Made by a program: the position numbers and the translations under genes. The notes under the pieces were generated by a model. It saw only the letters and a program-made list of their open reading frames with translations. It searched no databases and was not told the origin of the DNA. Shown here piece after piece: positions 1-8,919 of a stretch of DNA of 64,000 nucleotides. Each line of letters starts with the position of its first letter. Within the stretch, counting starts at the first letter, position 1. Source of the DNA: Candidatus Acidiferrales bacterium. Its GTDB lineage: Bacteria; Bacteroidota; Ignavibacteria; Kryptoniales; JAKASW01. The stretch spans positions 1 through 64,000 of the forward strand of contig DATJAY010000020.1 of assembly GCA_035515795.1 (NCBI GenBank), read 5' to 3'.

Positions 1-945
1 CCTCAGCTGCAATTGAGACAAAACAAATCTGCTAATATAAAGAGCAAGAGTTCTCCGGTGAAATCATCGTCGTCGATAGCGAATTCAGGTAATCGCAAGA
101 AAGTTTCTTTTTATCAGGGCGATTACGGCATCGGATGGGTGGAGATAAAAAATGTGGAAATAAAAGTCACGGCCGCAGACTCAACTTTGACGCCGCTCGG
201 GGACGATGATAATACCGGCAAACCAAATGCGAGAGTTATAGATTGGACAAAGAGGAACACAACCGATGTCACTGTTACTGTGACCGACATCGAGAATAAT
301 CCAGTGCCTGACTATCCATTTACACTAAGTGCGTTTGTTCGTCCAAATTCCGGTGGGCATGACCATAACACAAATCGGCCGACAGGAAAGTTCGTAACGC
401 CGAACAATGACACCCTAGCGACTTTTCAAGGAAGTACGAACGGCGACGGGAAAGCGACCTATGCTTATATTTGTAGCGGCTTCGGAGGAGTGGATTCGAT
501 TTTCGTAAAGGGGAAAACCGCCAGAGATATTTCAACTGCAACGATTCTGCTGCAGTTCCCGGGTTTGCAAGAACTAACTGAGGGAGATCACTACGTTCTT
601 GTCGGAAGGACTTCTACCCATGAGATAAATCATTACGGAACGTCGACTACGATATCGAGGTTGAAAGAGTTGGCCGATTCTGCGTATGCTGATTCATCCT
701 GGGTCTTGCAGTACAATGATATGAGCTTGATTAACGGGGGACCATTTGATTATAAGGCAAACTGGAACACGCCGCATCAATTTCATAGAGAAGGGAAGAA
801 TACTGATATGCGAATAACAAGTACCGACGGCGATCTCATTTCATCACAATGGTTGCGCGATTTCTTTAAAATCAACAAATATGGAACAGTAGTTGACGAA
901 GACAAAACCACTTCCAATCATCATTTTCATTTAACATTTCAGTGA
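1..945 (+). CDS. Secreted Ig-like / LAS-metallopeptidase-like protein, 5' partial
   Basis: The reading frame is open to the left window edge (codons before the TTG at 13 are sense), so the N-terminus is missing. The visible part has a bacterial Ig-like segment (VTVTVTDIENNPVPDYPF, roughly residues 75-160 counted from position 13) of the type found in adhesins. A C-terminal segment follows, with FHREGKNTDMRI (H-x2-G-x3-D) and a final HHFHLTF (H-x-H). This matches the zinc-ligand layout HxxGxxxD...HxH of LAS-type (MepA/VanX-like) peptidases. I infer a surface protein with a peptidase-like domain; catalytic activity is not shown. The next gene starts 8 bases downstream, so the two are probably co-transcribed. 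Confidence 0.6.
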   Translation, partial: PQLQLRQNKSANIKSKSSPVKSSSSIANSGNRKKVSFYQGDYGIGWVEIKNVEIKVTAADSTLTPLGDDDNTGKPNARVIDWTKRNTTDVTVTVTDIENNPVPDYPFTLSAFVRPNSGGHDHNTNRPTGKFVTPNNDTLATFQGSTNGDGKATYAYICSGFGGVDSIFVKGKTARDISTATILLQFPGLQELTEGDHYVLVGRTSTHEINHYGTSTTISRLKELADSAYADSSWVLQYNDMSLINGGPFDYKANWNTPHQFHREGKNTDMRITSTDGDLISSQWLRDFFKINKYGTVVDEDKTTSNHHFHLTFQ

Positions 946-953
946 GGTGAGTA

Positions 954-1934
954 ATGGATAAGATTAGAATTGTTGGAATTATTTTATGGTTATGCTCGAA
1001 TGCATCTCCTTTGTTTTCACAGACTTTTGAGCCGGGCAATAAAATCAAAGTAATTGTCACAGCAACGACGCAACGGGATTCCAGCGCTCAATTGCGGTAC
1101 TCATATATTGTAACCAGTTTGCCACAAAGTCAACAAAAAGTATGGCAGTTCTATATAATTTCAAGAGTTCCAAGGATTAACATCACCCACAGTCACAACC
1201 CCGCAAGATGGAAGTTGGGTTTGCCTGAAGAGAATAGTATTGTTGAGTTGCGATGGGGGACCCCGGGTGGAAATGAAATCCTTCCTGGAAAAAGTCTTTC
1301 GGGTTTTCAATTCGATGCTAACGGACTCCCCGGGGTTATCGATTATTATTCTGAAGGATATGCTCCTCCACCAGCCTGGCCAGGAGATGTAGAAGAAGAA
1401 AGCATCCCCGGCTACGATGACCTCACGCCATACGGACCCGGTATTGTCGGCAAAACAATTGGGCCAGTCAATCCACCGTCGCCATTTGTTCCTCTTGATT
1501 TCCTGGACACCCTCATTTCCTACAAGCATCAATCCGTCACACTCGGCTGGCTGAAGGAGGACAAGACTCACAAGCAAGACTGTGACGAAATAATGAACGG
1601 CAGAGACTGGTACAAGAAAGGGGACTTCGAAAAGTTTGGCAAATGGAATCCAGCTAATGACTGGGACTTCGACCATGATTGGAATAACGGAATAGTCAGT
1701 GTATTGGATAAGAGATTAGGTAAGGCGAGGGATGATCTCGCTAAGAAAGATTCCGTGAAGGCAAGAAGGGATTTGCAGATATTTGTGATGGAAGTAGAAC
1801 TGTTGAATAGTCTGAGCAAGAAGCTTGAGGATAGGAAACAGAATCCGATCATGACAAGCAAGGCTTATGCGCTGTTGAAGTATAATGCAGAGTATTTAAT
1901 AGACAAGTTGCCGGAAGGAAGAGGTAAGAAGTAG
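954..1934 (+). CDS. Secreted hypothetical protein with FIMAH-like helical C-terminus
   Basis: 326 residues, starting at an ATG right behind GTGAGGTGAG, 8 bases after the preceding gene. The N-terminus (IVGIILWLCSNASPLFSQ) is a signal peptide with likely cleavage after FSQ. The middle is beta-rich and proline-rich. The last ~75 residues form charged helices (LGKARDDLAKKDSVKARRDL ... ALLKYNAEYLIDKL) that resemble the FIMAH-type helical domain at the C-terminus of some secreted bacterial proteins. No catalytic motif was seen. Its partner is probably the upstream Ig/LAS-like protein. The function is unknown. Confidence 0.6.
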   Translation: MDKIRIVGIILWLCSNASPLFSQTFEPGNKIKVIVTATTQRDSSAQLRYSYIVTSLPQSQQKVWQFYIISRVPRINITHSHNPARWKLGLPEENSIVELRWGTPGGNEILPGKSLSGFQFDANGLPGVIDYYSEGYAPPPAWPGDVEEESIPGYDDLTPYGPGIVGKTIGPVNPPSPFVPLDFLDTLISYKHQSVTLGWLKEDKTHKQDCDEIMNGRDWYKKGDFEKFGKWNPANDWDFDHDWNNGIVSVLDKRLGKARDDLAKKDSVKARRDLQIFVMEVELLNSLSKKLEDRKQNPIMTSKAYALLKYNAEYLIDKLPEGRGKK

Positions 1935-2078
1935 AAGGTCATAAGTCAAAATCATGAGAGATCTGCTCCGCAAGTTGACAGCGAGGCGGGCAGACATCTC
2001 TACCGATCCATCCCCATGACGTTGCGGAGTGTACCAGGAAACCTTATATTAATACATCACCAACAAAAGGAGTGTTCC

Positions 2079-2570
2079 ATGAAAGCAAAGATCATGCAAG
2101 CAATTCTTGCGATTACTTTTGCCGCAATCGTTCTCCCATCCACCGGCGCGGCTCAAAGCGTCCCGATCAACATCGCCTTGTTCAATCCGGTCCAGATATT
2201 TTCGGAAAGCCATACGGTAACAGGCCTGCGAATAGACCTTATATACGGCAAGAACGCAGGCATCGCCGGACTTGATTGGGGACTGGTCAACGGGGTCGGT
2301 TCTGGCGGCGTTTCCGGACTGCAGTGGGGATTCGTAAACTCAAACGACGGAGATTTCTTCGGCCTCCAGGGCGGGTTCATTAACCTGAGCGATGGAGACG
2401 TGCACGGGGTGCAATATGGCTTCTATAATTATGGAGGACATGTGAGCGGCCTCCAGCTCGGCTTCATCAACAATGCCGGGAGCATGAAAGGGATTCAGAT
2501 AGGACTCATAAACATTATCAAGACCGGCGGATTTATGCCGGTGTTCCCGATCATCAATTGGTCGTTCTAA
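2079..2570 (+). CDS. Surface repeat protein (LA_2272-like)
   Basis: 163 residues. I chose the ATG at 2079 because AAAGGAG precedes it and a signal peptide follows immediately (MKAKIMQAILAITFAAIVLPSTGAAQ). The rest is a chain of degenerate repeats built on G-[LI]-x-x-G-[FL]-[IVY]-N (GLDWGLVN, GLQWGFVN, GLQGGFIN, GVQYGFYN, GLQLGFIN, GIQIGLIN). This is the pattern of the LA_2272 surface-repeat family and suggests a beta-solenoid-like fold. It is probably exported to the cell surface; its role is unknown. A strong terminator follows. Confidence 0.65.
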   Translation: MKAKIMQAILAITFAAIVLPSTGAAQSVPINIALFNPVQIFSESHTVTGLRIDLIYGKNAGIAGLDWGLVNGVGSGGVSGLQWGFVNSNDGDFFGLQGGFINLSDGDVHGVQYGFYNYGGHVSGLQLGFINNAGSMKGIQIGLINIIKTGGFMPVFPIINWSF

Positions 2571-2594
2571 GATTTATTTGTGGTTGTGTCACAG

Positions 2595-2622
2595 GCCCCG
2601 TCATTGGTGCGGGGCTTTTTTA
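2595..2622 (+). terminator. Rho-independent terminator after the surface repeat gene
   Basis: Perfect 6-bp stem GCCCCG/CGGGGC with a 9-base loop, followed by TTTTTTATTTT, 24 bases after the stop codon of the gene ending at 2570. Confidence 0.85.
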
Positions 2623-2717
2623 TTTTGGCGGATTCCATGATGCCCTCTTTTTCATGAGAGAGATTGGCAGGAATGCTCTCACATAGATTGAGAGGAAGTC
2701 AGCCCTGGAAGTCAAAT

Positions 2718-3662
2718 CTACAATGAATAGCCCAGGGTCACTTCGAACAACGCAGGAGCGACAAGCTGGTATCCCGTCACGTGAGTGAACAAGGGGATTC
2801 TCAAGTTTGCGTACAACTGTATTCCCTGGAACAGGTTTGCTTCGATACCCGGAGAAATGTAAATCCTGTCATAACCTGTGTTCGCCGGGTCGGCAGACGG
2901 CCCGCTGTCCGAGCTGCGAATTGAAGCTTCAAGCTGCAGCATCGGAACGATCCTGTAAGTCTGCTGAAGGTTGTCGTAGTGGACTCCGACGGTTACATCG
3001 AAGCTGTCTCCGGGTCTGTATTCATCCCGATAATTGAACGCATGTTCCCAGAGTACCTGGCCGAACCATCCCCACGTGTCGAGCTGTCTCATCTGGTATG
3101 CGCCGAGGAGCAGATCGGTGGTCCCGCTTCCGATCTGTGTGTCTCTGTCCAGCAGGGATTGGTTGAAAGGACCGGTTGGAAGCTTCAGTCCAAACTGGAT
3201 GGCGGTGGACATGTCTTCGGAGATGCCGGTGTACATCCCCATCACGCGAACGTCGGCAGGCGAAATGTGTTTGACGGAAGCCAGGCCTCCTCCGTCGTCT
3301 GTTGTTTCAAAGTAGCGGTTCCAAACGGGAGCTTCGATGATGATTCCCCAATCGCGGCTCAACATGTCCTGCACGCCGAGTGTGTAGAAGCCCGATCTGA
3401 TCAGCCGATCGTCATTTAGATCCGGTGCGACACTATGCCAGCCGTTCCAATTGTCGTATTGATCCATATAGTCGTAAGTCAGGAAAGCCCGAAGTCCCTC
3501 GGAAGTTGCCATCATCCATCTCGCTCCAACGGAGAAGACACTGCATCCGCAAGCGCACGCTGACGAGGGTGCGGGAGACAGCAGTGTCACGATCGCGCCG
3601 AAAAGGAGGAGACGTCTCAACTCTTGCGGGAGACGGAATGGTTTGGCCAGGGAAATTTTCAT
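2718..3662 (-). CDS. Outer-membrane beta-barrel protein with Cys-rich N-terminus
   Basis: 314 residues from the ATG at 3662; an in-frame TTG at 3701 would add 13 residues. The N-terminus has a hydrophobic signal segment (RLLLFGAIVTLLSPAPSSA) followed by CACGCSVF, a Cys cluster often seen at the mature start of metal- or respiration-linked barrel proteins. The remainder consists of alternating amphipathic strands (for example GIIIEAPVWNRYF, STAIQFGLKLPTGPF, FEVTLGYSL) and ends in an aromatic/hydrophobic strand, typical of an outer-membrane barrel of the transporter/Phenol_MetA_deg type. The substrate is unknown. Confidence 0.65.
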   Translation of the reverse strand: MKISLAKPFRLPQELRRLLLFGAIVTLLSPAPSSACACGCSVFSVGARWMMATSEGLRAFLTYDYMDQYDNWNGWHSVAPDLNDDRLIRSGFYTLGVQDMLSRDWGIIIEAPVWNRYFETTDDGGGLASVKHISPADVRVMGMYTGISEDMSTAIQFGLKLPTGPFNQSLLDRDTQIGSGTTDLLLGAYQMRQLDTWGWFGQVLWEHAFNYRDEYRPGDSFDVTVGVHYDNLQQTYRIVPMLQLEASIRSSDSGPSADPANTGYDRIYISPGIEANLFQGIQLYANLRIPLFTHVTGYQLVAPALFEVTLGYSL

Positions 3663-3813
3663 TGCATAATTTCTAACAATCGCATTAAGAATAGGTTCCA
3701 ATGGAAAGTTAAGAGAGATTCATTTACTCAGCTTGTCCTGTCGGGACGGGATTCTCCTTGGGCAACTTAGGCCACTTTAAATTCAGGGATACGCAAAGCG
3801 GTGAAGATTGTTT

Positions 3814-4107
3814 TCACCACGTCCTGTAAATTTCACGGCTTCCCGAAACATACATGTCCTGAAAACCTTCCATCTTCTTCATGGCTTCCTGCATTTCCTT
3901 GCTCGGGTTCTTCATTGACTCCATCTCCTTTTCAAATTCGGCCAGGCTTTCGTATTGTGACACCATGATGACACGGTGGTATTGACCGGTCACGTCGGTC
4001 ATGACGCTTACTGCGTACGGGTTTGGCGCCATGGCCTCTTTGAACATCTTTGCCACTCTGGAAGCGTTACCCGGTTTGCAGACGAAAATATCGTGTACGA
4101 TGATCAT
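3814..4107 (-). CDS. Small ferredoxin-fold (ABM/NIPSNAP-like) protein
   Basis: 97 residues starting MIIVHDIFVCKPGNASRVAK, behind GGGAGAA. The beta-alpha-beta layout of an N-terminal strand, a helix, a YHRVIMVSQYESL strand and a long amphipathic helix resembles dimeric alpha/beta-barrel proteins (ABM or NIPSNAP type). Such proteins may be mono-oxygenase-like or simple binding proteins. No catalytic residue can be assigned. Confidence 0.6.
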   Translation of the reverse strand: MIIVHDIFVCKPGNASRVAKMFKEAMAPNPYAVSVMTDVTGQYHRVIMVSQYESLAEFEKEMESMKNPSKEMQEAMKKMEGFQDMYVSGSREIYRTW

Positions 4108-4348
4108 CTCTTTTGTTTCTCCCTGCTTTTTTTGTGAACAGGTGCTTCAATAGTGAACCCTATTTGATCTCCGTGAGTTCAATTTCCAGGAGTAAGCCGA
4201 GGTGTCTCTCTGGAAGACGATACGCAATATTTACTGTCAGATCTCTCTGTTCCTGCCGCCGTATTTAGAGTAACGCATACCTGAGAAGGCAAATTGATTT
4301 TGCCCAAATGAATCTGTAAGTTGAAAAAAGGATCCGTGTTTTAGAATC

Positions 4349-5353
4349 ATGAAGAAAAATTTTCGTACCACAAAACCTTCCTCTCAGAAAATCACCGATT
4401 CTGTCTACGCTTTTCGCGAGGCTCGCGTTCTCCTTACGGCGTATGAGCTCGGCCTCTTTACTATCATCGGTGATGAACCGAGGCCGTCGGAAGAGATCGC
4501 AAGACTGGCAGGAACAAATCCAAGAGCGACCGACAGACTTCTGAATGCACTTTGCGCTTCAGGATATCTGCAGAAGAAAGCAGGCTCGTTCTCAAATACT
4601 CCGCTTTCGTCCCGTTTCCTCGTTCGCGGAAAGCCCAACTATTTAGGGGGGCTAATGCATCAGGTTCATCTCTGGAATACTTGGAGCCAGCTGACCGGAG
4701 TTATTCGTCGTGGTACGCGTGCGGCCGGGCGAGAACCGGCGAGCGGTGCAGAGTGGCTGGAAGCTTTCATAGCGGCGATGCACATGAGGGCGAAACACCA
4801 GGCCTCTCCGATTGTGAAGCTGATCGACCTAAAAGGTGTCAGCCACGTCCTCGATGTCGGCGGCGGCTCGGGAGCGTTTTCATTTGCATTCGTCCGCGCA
4901 AAGAGAGAGCTCACCGCGACGGTCTTCGATCTGCCCGGTGTAGTACCTCTCACGCGGGGCTACATTGAAATGGAGGATCTCGGGGATTTGGTATCCGTTG
5001 TCGCGGGTGATTACACCGTTGACGCTCTCGGGAAGAATTTCGATCTCGTGTTCATGTCGGCGATCATCCACAGCAACTCCGCACGAACGAACAGGGAGCT
5101 ATTCCACAAGGCGTTCGAAGCGTTGAATGCCGGCGGGAGGCTGGTCGTTTCAGATTACATGATGAACAATGATCGGACGTCACCTGCAGCGGGCGCGTAC
5201 TTCTCATTGAACATGCTGGTCGGCACGACCGAAGGCGATACTTACACCGAATCGGAGGTGCGCGGATGGATGGAGGAAGCCGGATTCAGGAAGGTGCGTA
5301 GAACGAACACTAACATGGGAGCAGACCTGATGATCGGGACGAAGCCATCGTGA
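4349..5353 (+). CDS. SAM-dependent methyltransferase, O-methyltransferase family 2 type
   Basis: 334 residues. The N-terminal ~100 residues form a winged-helix dimerisation domain (VLLTAYELGLFTIIGDEPRP, ATDRLLNALCASGYL). The C-terminal Rossmann domain has the SAM-binding motif HVLDVGGGSGAFSFAFV and the FDLPGVV strand typical of plant-like and polyketide O-methyltransferases, followed by LVFMSAIIHS. It probably methylates a small molecule; the acceptor cannot be read from sequence. There is no biosynthetic neighbour to suggest a pathway. Confidence 0.8.
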   Translation: MKKNFRTTKPSSQKITDSVYAFREARVLLTAYELGLFTIIGDEPRPSEEIARLAGTNPRATDRLLNALCASGYLQKKAGSFSNTPLSSRFLVRGKPNYLGGLMHQVHLWNTWSQLTGVIRRGTRAAGREPASGAEWLEAFIAAMHMRAKHQASPIVKLIDLKGVSHVLDVGGGSGAFSFAFVRAKRELTATVFDLPGVVPLTRGYIEMEDLGDLVSVVAGDYTVDALGKNFDLVFMSAIIHSNSARTNRELFHKAFEALNAGGRLVVSDYMMNNDRTSPAAGAYFSLNMLVGTTEGDTYTESEVRGWMEEAGFRKVRRTNTNMGADLMIGTKPS

Positions 5354-5432
5354 TTGCGTTCCATCACAAATAATAATCGAAGGTCGTGGTTCGCGCTATT
5401 AGGCGTTCGTCTACGCGAGGCATGCAATGTCA

Positions 5433-5723
5433 CTATTGAAAGAGGCGCTGAAATCCCGTATATGCCTTCAGTGGTATAATCTCAAAGTCGATCAGTCCTT
5501 CTTTCACTAGGGGTAAAGTTGATAGGATGGATTGAGCTTGATCTGCACTCGCACATTCGAGGATCAGCACGGCTGAAACTCGATCCGTTCGGAAGTACAA
5601 TTCCCTTATGACTCCCGCTTGATGAAGCTCCCACGCATGTTCAGCTTCCTTTTTCAATAGCTGATCCGTAAATGAACTGTCCGGAATTCCTTCAACTTCC
5701 TTTTCGAGAGCCAAAATCTTCAT
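5433..5723 (-). CDS. Small muconolactone-isomerase/YCII-like protein
   Basis: 96 residues, MKILALEKEVEGIPDSSFTD. The architecture is a short strand, a helix (LLKKEAEHAWELHQAGVIRE), the strands YFRTDRVSAVLILEC, a helix and then a strand. This is the dimeric ferredoxin-like fold of muconolactone isomerase and YCII-type proteins. LHQAGVIRELYFR is a recognisable family pattern. The substrate is unknown. It is a monocistronic minus-strand gene. Confidence 0.6.
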   Translation of the reverse strand: MKILALEKEVEGIPDSSFTDQLLKKEAEHAWELHQAGVIRELYFRTDRVSAVLILECASADQAQSILSTLPLVKEGLIDFEIIPLKAYTGFQRLFQ

Positions 5724-5927
5724 AAGTTTACAAGGCTTGCTTTATTCCTAAGACTGATACTACGTCCGCCAGAGAGAAGTCCCGCCATGCATCTACATTG
5801 TTCCCATGAGCGCGGCATAAAGCGAACCATGGTAGCCTGTCCCGATATGCTCCCGATCGGGAAGCGACCTTTTTCCGCATCTTATGCGACCTTCACAACC
5901 TATACGGGAAAAGAAATATCAAGGAGA

Positions 5928-6488
5928 TCATGGGTGCGCTTTCTGCTGTTGATTTGGTAAAGCTTGATGAAATAACATTTGACGTGTGGTGTCTGGTTTT
6001 GAGCTTGACTGTGATTGCTGCATTGTCGGCGTTTGCTGATACAGTATTATCTCACTTGGTCGGGGTGCTTTGATCCACGCAACCAGGACGGCAAAGAGGG
6101 CTACAAGAACACTTGCCACGCCCGATATTTTTACAAACCGACTCGTTCCAATTACAGAGCGACTCACCATTTGTGAAAGGTCTCGTTCTTCATCTTGCCG
6201 CTCAGCAAGACCATCATATCCATGACGTTTCGCAAAAACTCTGCCTGCGCCGGTCAATCTATAATTATTTCCATATTTGTGAAGATAGCTGTCTTTGCAG
6301 AGCTCTGCAATTGCCGGTTCAACTGCCTGTCGTCCAGCCTCCACGGATCCCAGAGTGGATGGGTCGCCATCTGCAAGTTGATTTGCAAAATGATGAACAA
6401 GATCAAAGTCCATTCCCTTCATTGCGGGAGCGCGGTTAAGACAAAACTCGAGTATTTCATTTGAAAGATTGTCTACGTCTGCATTCAT
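5928..6488 (-). CDS. Winged-helix protein with one C-terminal transmembrane segment
   Basis: 186 residues. Residues ~1-85 are helical and end in YLHKYGNNYRLTGAGRVFA, which looks like the wing of a winged helix. Residues ~117-138 (ISGVASVLVALFAVLVAWI) form a single membrane segment. The Q/S-rich tail follows. I do not recognise the family. It could be a membrane-tethered DNA-binding protein; this is inference. A start-proximal TTAGGAGGTAAGAAA lies upstream (reverse strand), giving a strong ribosome-binding site. Confidence 0.5.
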   Translation of the reverse strand: MNADVDNLSNEILEFCLNRAPAMKGMDFDLVHHFANQLADGDPSTLGSVEAGRQAVEPAIAELCKDSYLHKYGNNYRLTGAGRVFAKRHGYDGLAERQDEERDLSQMVSRSVIGTSRFVKISGVASVLVALFAVLVAWIKAPRPSEIILYQQTPTMQQSQSSSKPDTTRQMLFHQALPNQQQKAHP

Positions 6489-6787
6489 TTTCTTACCTCC
6501 TAAGCGAATGTCGCATGACCGCTATGATTATGTTTACGTTATTACCTCCAGTGGTGCACAAAAGAAGTATTACACTTTTCATGTGTTATTATGTGCCCAT
6601 TTGACTTCCAAATTTATTCCCTGTTTTCGAGAAGTGCAAATATGTTGAACGGTGCCTCGGCGTTATTCCTCAGGGATAACTGGGTATTCGGGTTTTCATT
6701 GATTACCGGAAAAATGATGAAAGAAAGGACGGTCAGAGAAAGGCAATACCGCAAGCTATCGATCACATCGAAATAGCAGCGGATCTC

Positions 6788-7270
6788 CTACGTGTGCTCC
6801 TTCTCTTTTTCCTCCGCTCTCTCAATCAAAAGCGGGAAGTTCAATCTTCTGAGTATCAATAGAAGAACTACCACTGAACCTGTTGCGATTGCAGCAAATC
6901 CCAGGAGCCCGACACCGCAAAGAACCCCGACTGCAGCAACGAACCAAACCGTGGCAGCTGTCGTCACACCGCGCACGTGGACTCCTCGCTTCACTATTAT
7001 CCCCGCACCGAGAAACCCGATGCCTACGACCACGTTCGCGATGACAGCAAGGAATCCGCTGTTTCTGGCTACCACGTCGGATAGATTGCCTACAGCTACT
7101 ATGTAAGGCAGCGAAAGCCCGACTATGGAAAATATGGCTGCGCCAGCCGCAACCAGCATGTCGGTTCGCACGCCCGCTTCCTTGCCGATCGATTCACGCT
7201 CCAATCCGATGAGGAGACCTAATAGAATGGCCGCTCCGAATCTAATGAGCATCTCACCTAACGTAAGCAT
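6788..7270 (-). CDS. MgtC/SapB-family inner-membrane protein
   Basis: 160 residues, mostly hydrophobic with about four to five membrane segments. Diagnostic MgtC motifs are LLGLLIGLERE near residue 20, the following GVRTDMLVAAGAA, and GFLGAGIIVKRG ... VRGVTTAATVWFVAAVG. It matches the MgtC N-terminal membrane domain and lacks the long soluble C-terminal domain of Salmonella MgtC, as is usual in short homologues. Possible roles are magnesium stress or modulation of membrane ATPases. Confidence 0.85.
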   Translation of the reverse strand: MLTLGEMLIRFGAAILLGLLIGLERESIGKEAGVRTDMLVAAGAAIFSIVGLSLPYIVAVGNLSDVVARNSGFLAVIANVVVGIGFLGAGIIVKRGVHVRGVTTAATVWFVAAVGVLCGVGLLGFAAIATGSVVVLLLILRRLNFPLLIERAEEKEKEHT

Positions 7271-7632
7271 AGATCAATTATAAAATTTCAAGGCTCAAAT
7301 TCCAATAGTAAATCTGTGATAGAGATGAACTTCCATCAGAGATCCGCCTTTGAGAAGTCTCAAGTGGAAATATTTCAGCTCGTTCGTGGTACAGGTCCCA
7401 ACTGCAGGAGAAGCGAACTGAGATTTCATCTCTGCTACGATCTCGATTCAAAACAGTGTATCCACAATTGATTGCATGATGTACGTCGGTTTTGTATTTT
7501 GTTACCGCAATTTAAATCATTCAAAGCTTCCGGTTCTCGAACAGGATCAGGATGATTCCAATTCGGTGAATTTCGCGGCATCGGAAGCGCCCGAAAGACG
7601 CCTTACGGTGAGAATGAAATGAATTGACATAT
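7271..7632. other. Intergenic stretch without recognised features
   Basis: About 360 bases between the MgtC-like gene and tRNA-Thr. I see no ORF with a ribosome-binding site, no convincing terminator and no repeat. It probably carries divergent promoters for the flanking genes. Confidence 0.4.
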
Positions 7633-7704
7633 GCTGGAGTAGCTCAGCGGTAGAGCAGCGGTTTCGTAAACCGCAGGTCGTGGGTTCGAATCCCACCTTC
7701 AGCT
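7633..7704 (+). tRNA. tRNA-Thr (anticodon CGT)
   Basis: 72-base cloverleaf. The acceptor stem GCTGGAG pairs with CTTCAGC (one G-T wobble), the D arm is GCTCAGCGGTAGAGC, and the anticodon arm GCGGT/ACCGC has the loop TTCGTAA, giving anticodon CGT. The T arm is GTGGGTTCGAATCCCAC. The discriminator base is T and the CCA end is not encoded. Confidence 0.95.
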
Positions 7705-7871
7705 CAACAGATAGAAAGAAGAAACAATACGCGTTGAATTCCAAATCCCAAACACTCTCTGACGATTAATAACCAAGGTGCAGAGAGCTTTCGTTTGTGA
7801 TTTTATGTCCTGAGTTTTGAATCTGTGCGGAATTTCCGGATTAGAATTTAGAGTTTATCATCGGGTGTTAA

Positions 7872-8852
7872 ATGAAGTATGATGTGGTTGTCATCGGTGC
7901 AGGACCTGCCGGTCTCTCTGCCGCAATCGAAGCGAAGGGGAAAAATTTTTCCGTCCTCGTTCTTGATAAAGGCGCCATTGTTAATTCGATTCAAAATTTC
8001 CCGACAAACATGACCTTCTTTTCGACCGCGGAGCTTCTCGAGATTGGTGGAATCCCGTTCGTGGCGGGCTCGCCGCACCCGACACGCGTCGAGGCGGTGA
8101 ACTACTATTCCCGGACCGCAAAGTTTTTCGGAATCGAATTCCGGTTTAGCTCGAGAGTTATTTCTATTTGCAGATCGCGTGATGACTCTGCTTGCTTCAC
8201 AATAGAAATCAAAAATGAAATCTCTTCGCAGCTTAATTTTATTTCGGCGGATAGGATTATCGTGGCGACCGGCTTCTACGACAATCCGAATATGTTAAAT
8301 GTGCCCGGCGAAAATCTTCCCAGCGTCTCACATTATTACAAAGAGCCTGGCATCCACTTCGGCGAAAAAGTTATCGTAATCGGTGGGAATAATAGCGCGG
8401 TGGAGGCAGCTTTGGACCTGCATAGGCATGACGTCAATGTTACGTTGATTCATCGCAGAGAATGGTTCGGCAAGGGTGTGAAGTATTGGGTCTTGCCGGA
8501 TATCGAGAACCGAATAAAAAGTGGCGTGATCTCAGCGTATTTCAACTCTCGAGTGGCGGAAATAAAGCCTGATAAAATCATTATCGAGCAGGATGGAACG
8601 CGGCATGAAATCGCGAGTGATTTCGTGTATGTGTTGACTGGTTATCATCCGGCGGTGAATTTCCTCAGAGAGGTTGGAATTGAAGTGGATGAAAAGACGG
8701 GTGTTCCGAATCATGATCCATCCACTTTCGAGTCGAACGTAAAAGGGATCTTCGTCGCAGGCTCGATAGTGGCAGGTTATGATTGCAATAAAATCTTCAT
8801 TGAGAACGGCAGGGAACACGGAAAAGTGATAGCCAGGAGCTTGATGAAATGA
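7872..8852 (+). CDS. ypdA: Bacillithiol disulfide reductase-like flavoprotein (YpdA/Bdr)
   Basis: 326 residues, the full family length. The N-terminal FAD-binding motif is VVVIGAGPAGLSAAIEA. The next segment LDKGAIVNSIQNFPTNMTFF is characteristic of YpdA rather than thioredoxin reductase, and there is no CxxC redox pair. The second Rossmann motif VIGGNNSAVEAALDL binds NADPH. Known role of the family: NADPH-dependent reduction of bacillithiol disulfide in the cytoplasm. The presence of bshC at 60151 in the same window supports a bacillithiol-using cell. Confidence 0.85.
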   Translation: MKYDVVVIGAGPAGLSAAIEAKGKNFSVLVLDKGAIVNSIQNFPTNMTFFSTAELLEIGGIPFVAGSPHPTRVEAVNYYSRTAKFFGIEFRFSSRVISICRSRDDSACFTIEIKNEISSQLNFISADRIIVATGFYDNPNMLNVPGENLPSVSHYYKEPGIHFGEKVIVIGGNNSAVEAALDLHRHDVNVTLIHRREWFGKGVKYWVLPDIENRIKSGVISAYFNSRVAEIKPDKIIIEQDGTRHEIASDFVYVLTGYHPAVNFLREVGIEVDEKTGVPNHDPSTFESNVKGIFVAGSIVAGYDCNKIFIENGREHGKVIARSLMK

Positions 8853-8919
8853 TGCTGTGCATAAAAAAGAGTCTGAGCAGAACCGCCGAGCTCCGTAGGT
8901 TCCCATGAAATAATGGTTA

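Noticed and set aside
6591-6776. 61-residue plus-strand ORF between the winged-helix and MgtC-like genes
   Set aside because: No ribosome-binding site, no recognisable domain, atypical composition; likely chance.
7547-7744. Minus-strand ORF near the tRNA
   Set aside because: It reads through the complement of tRNA-Thr; the typical false FEPTTCGLRNRC translation comes from the tRNA T arm and anticodon arm.
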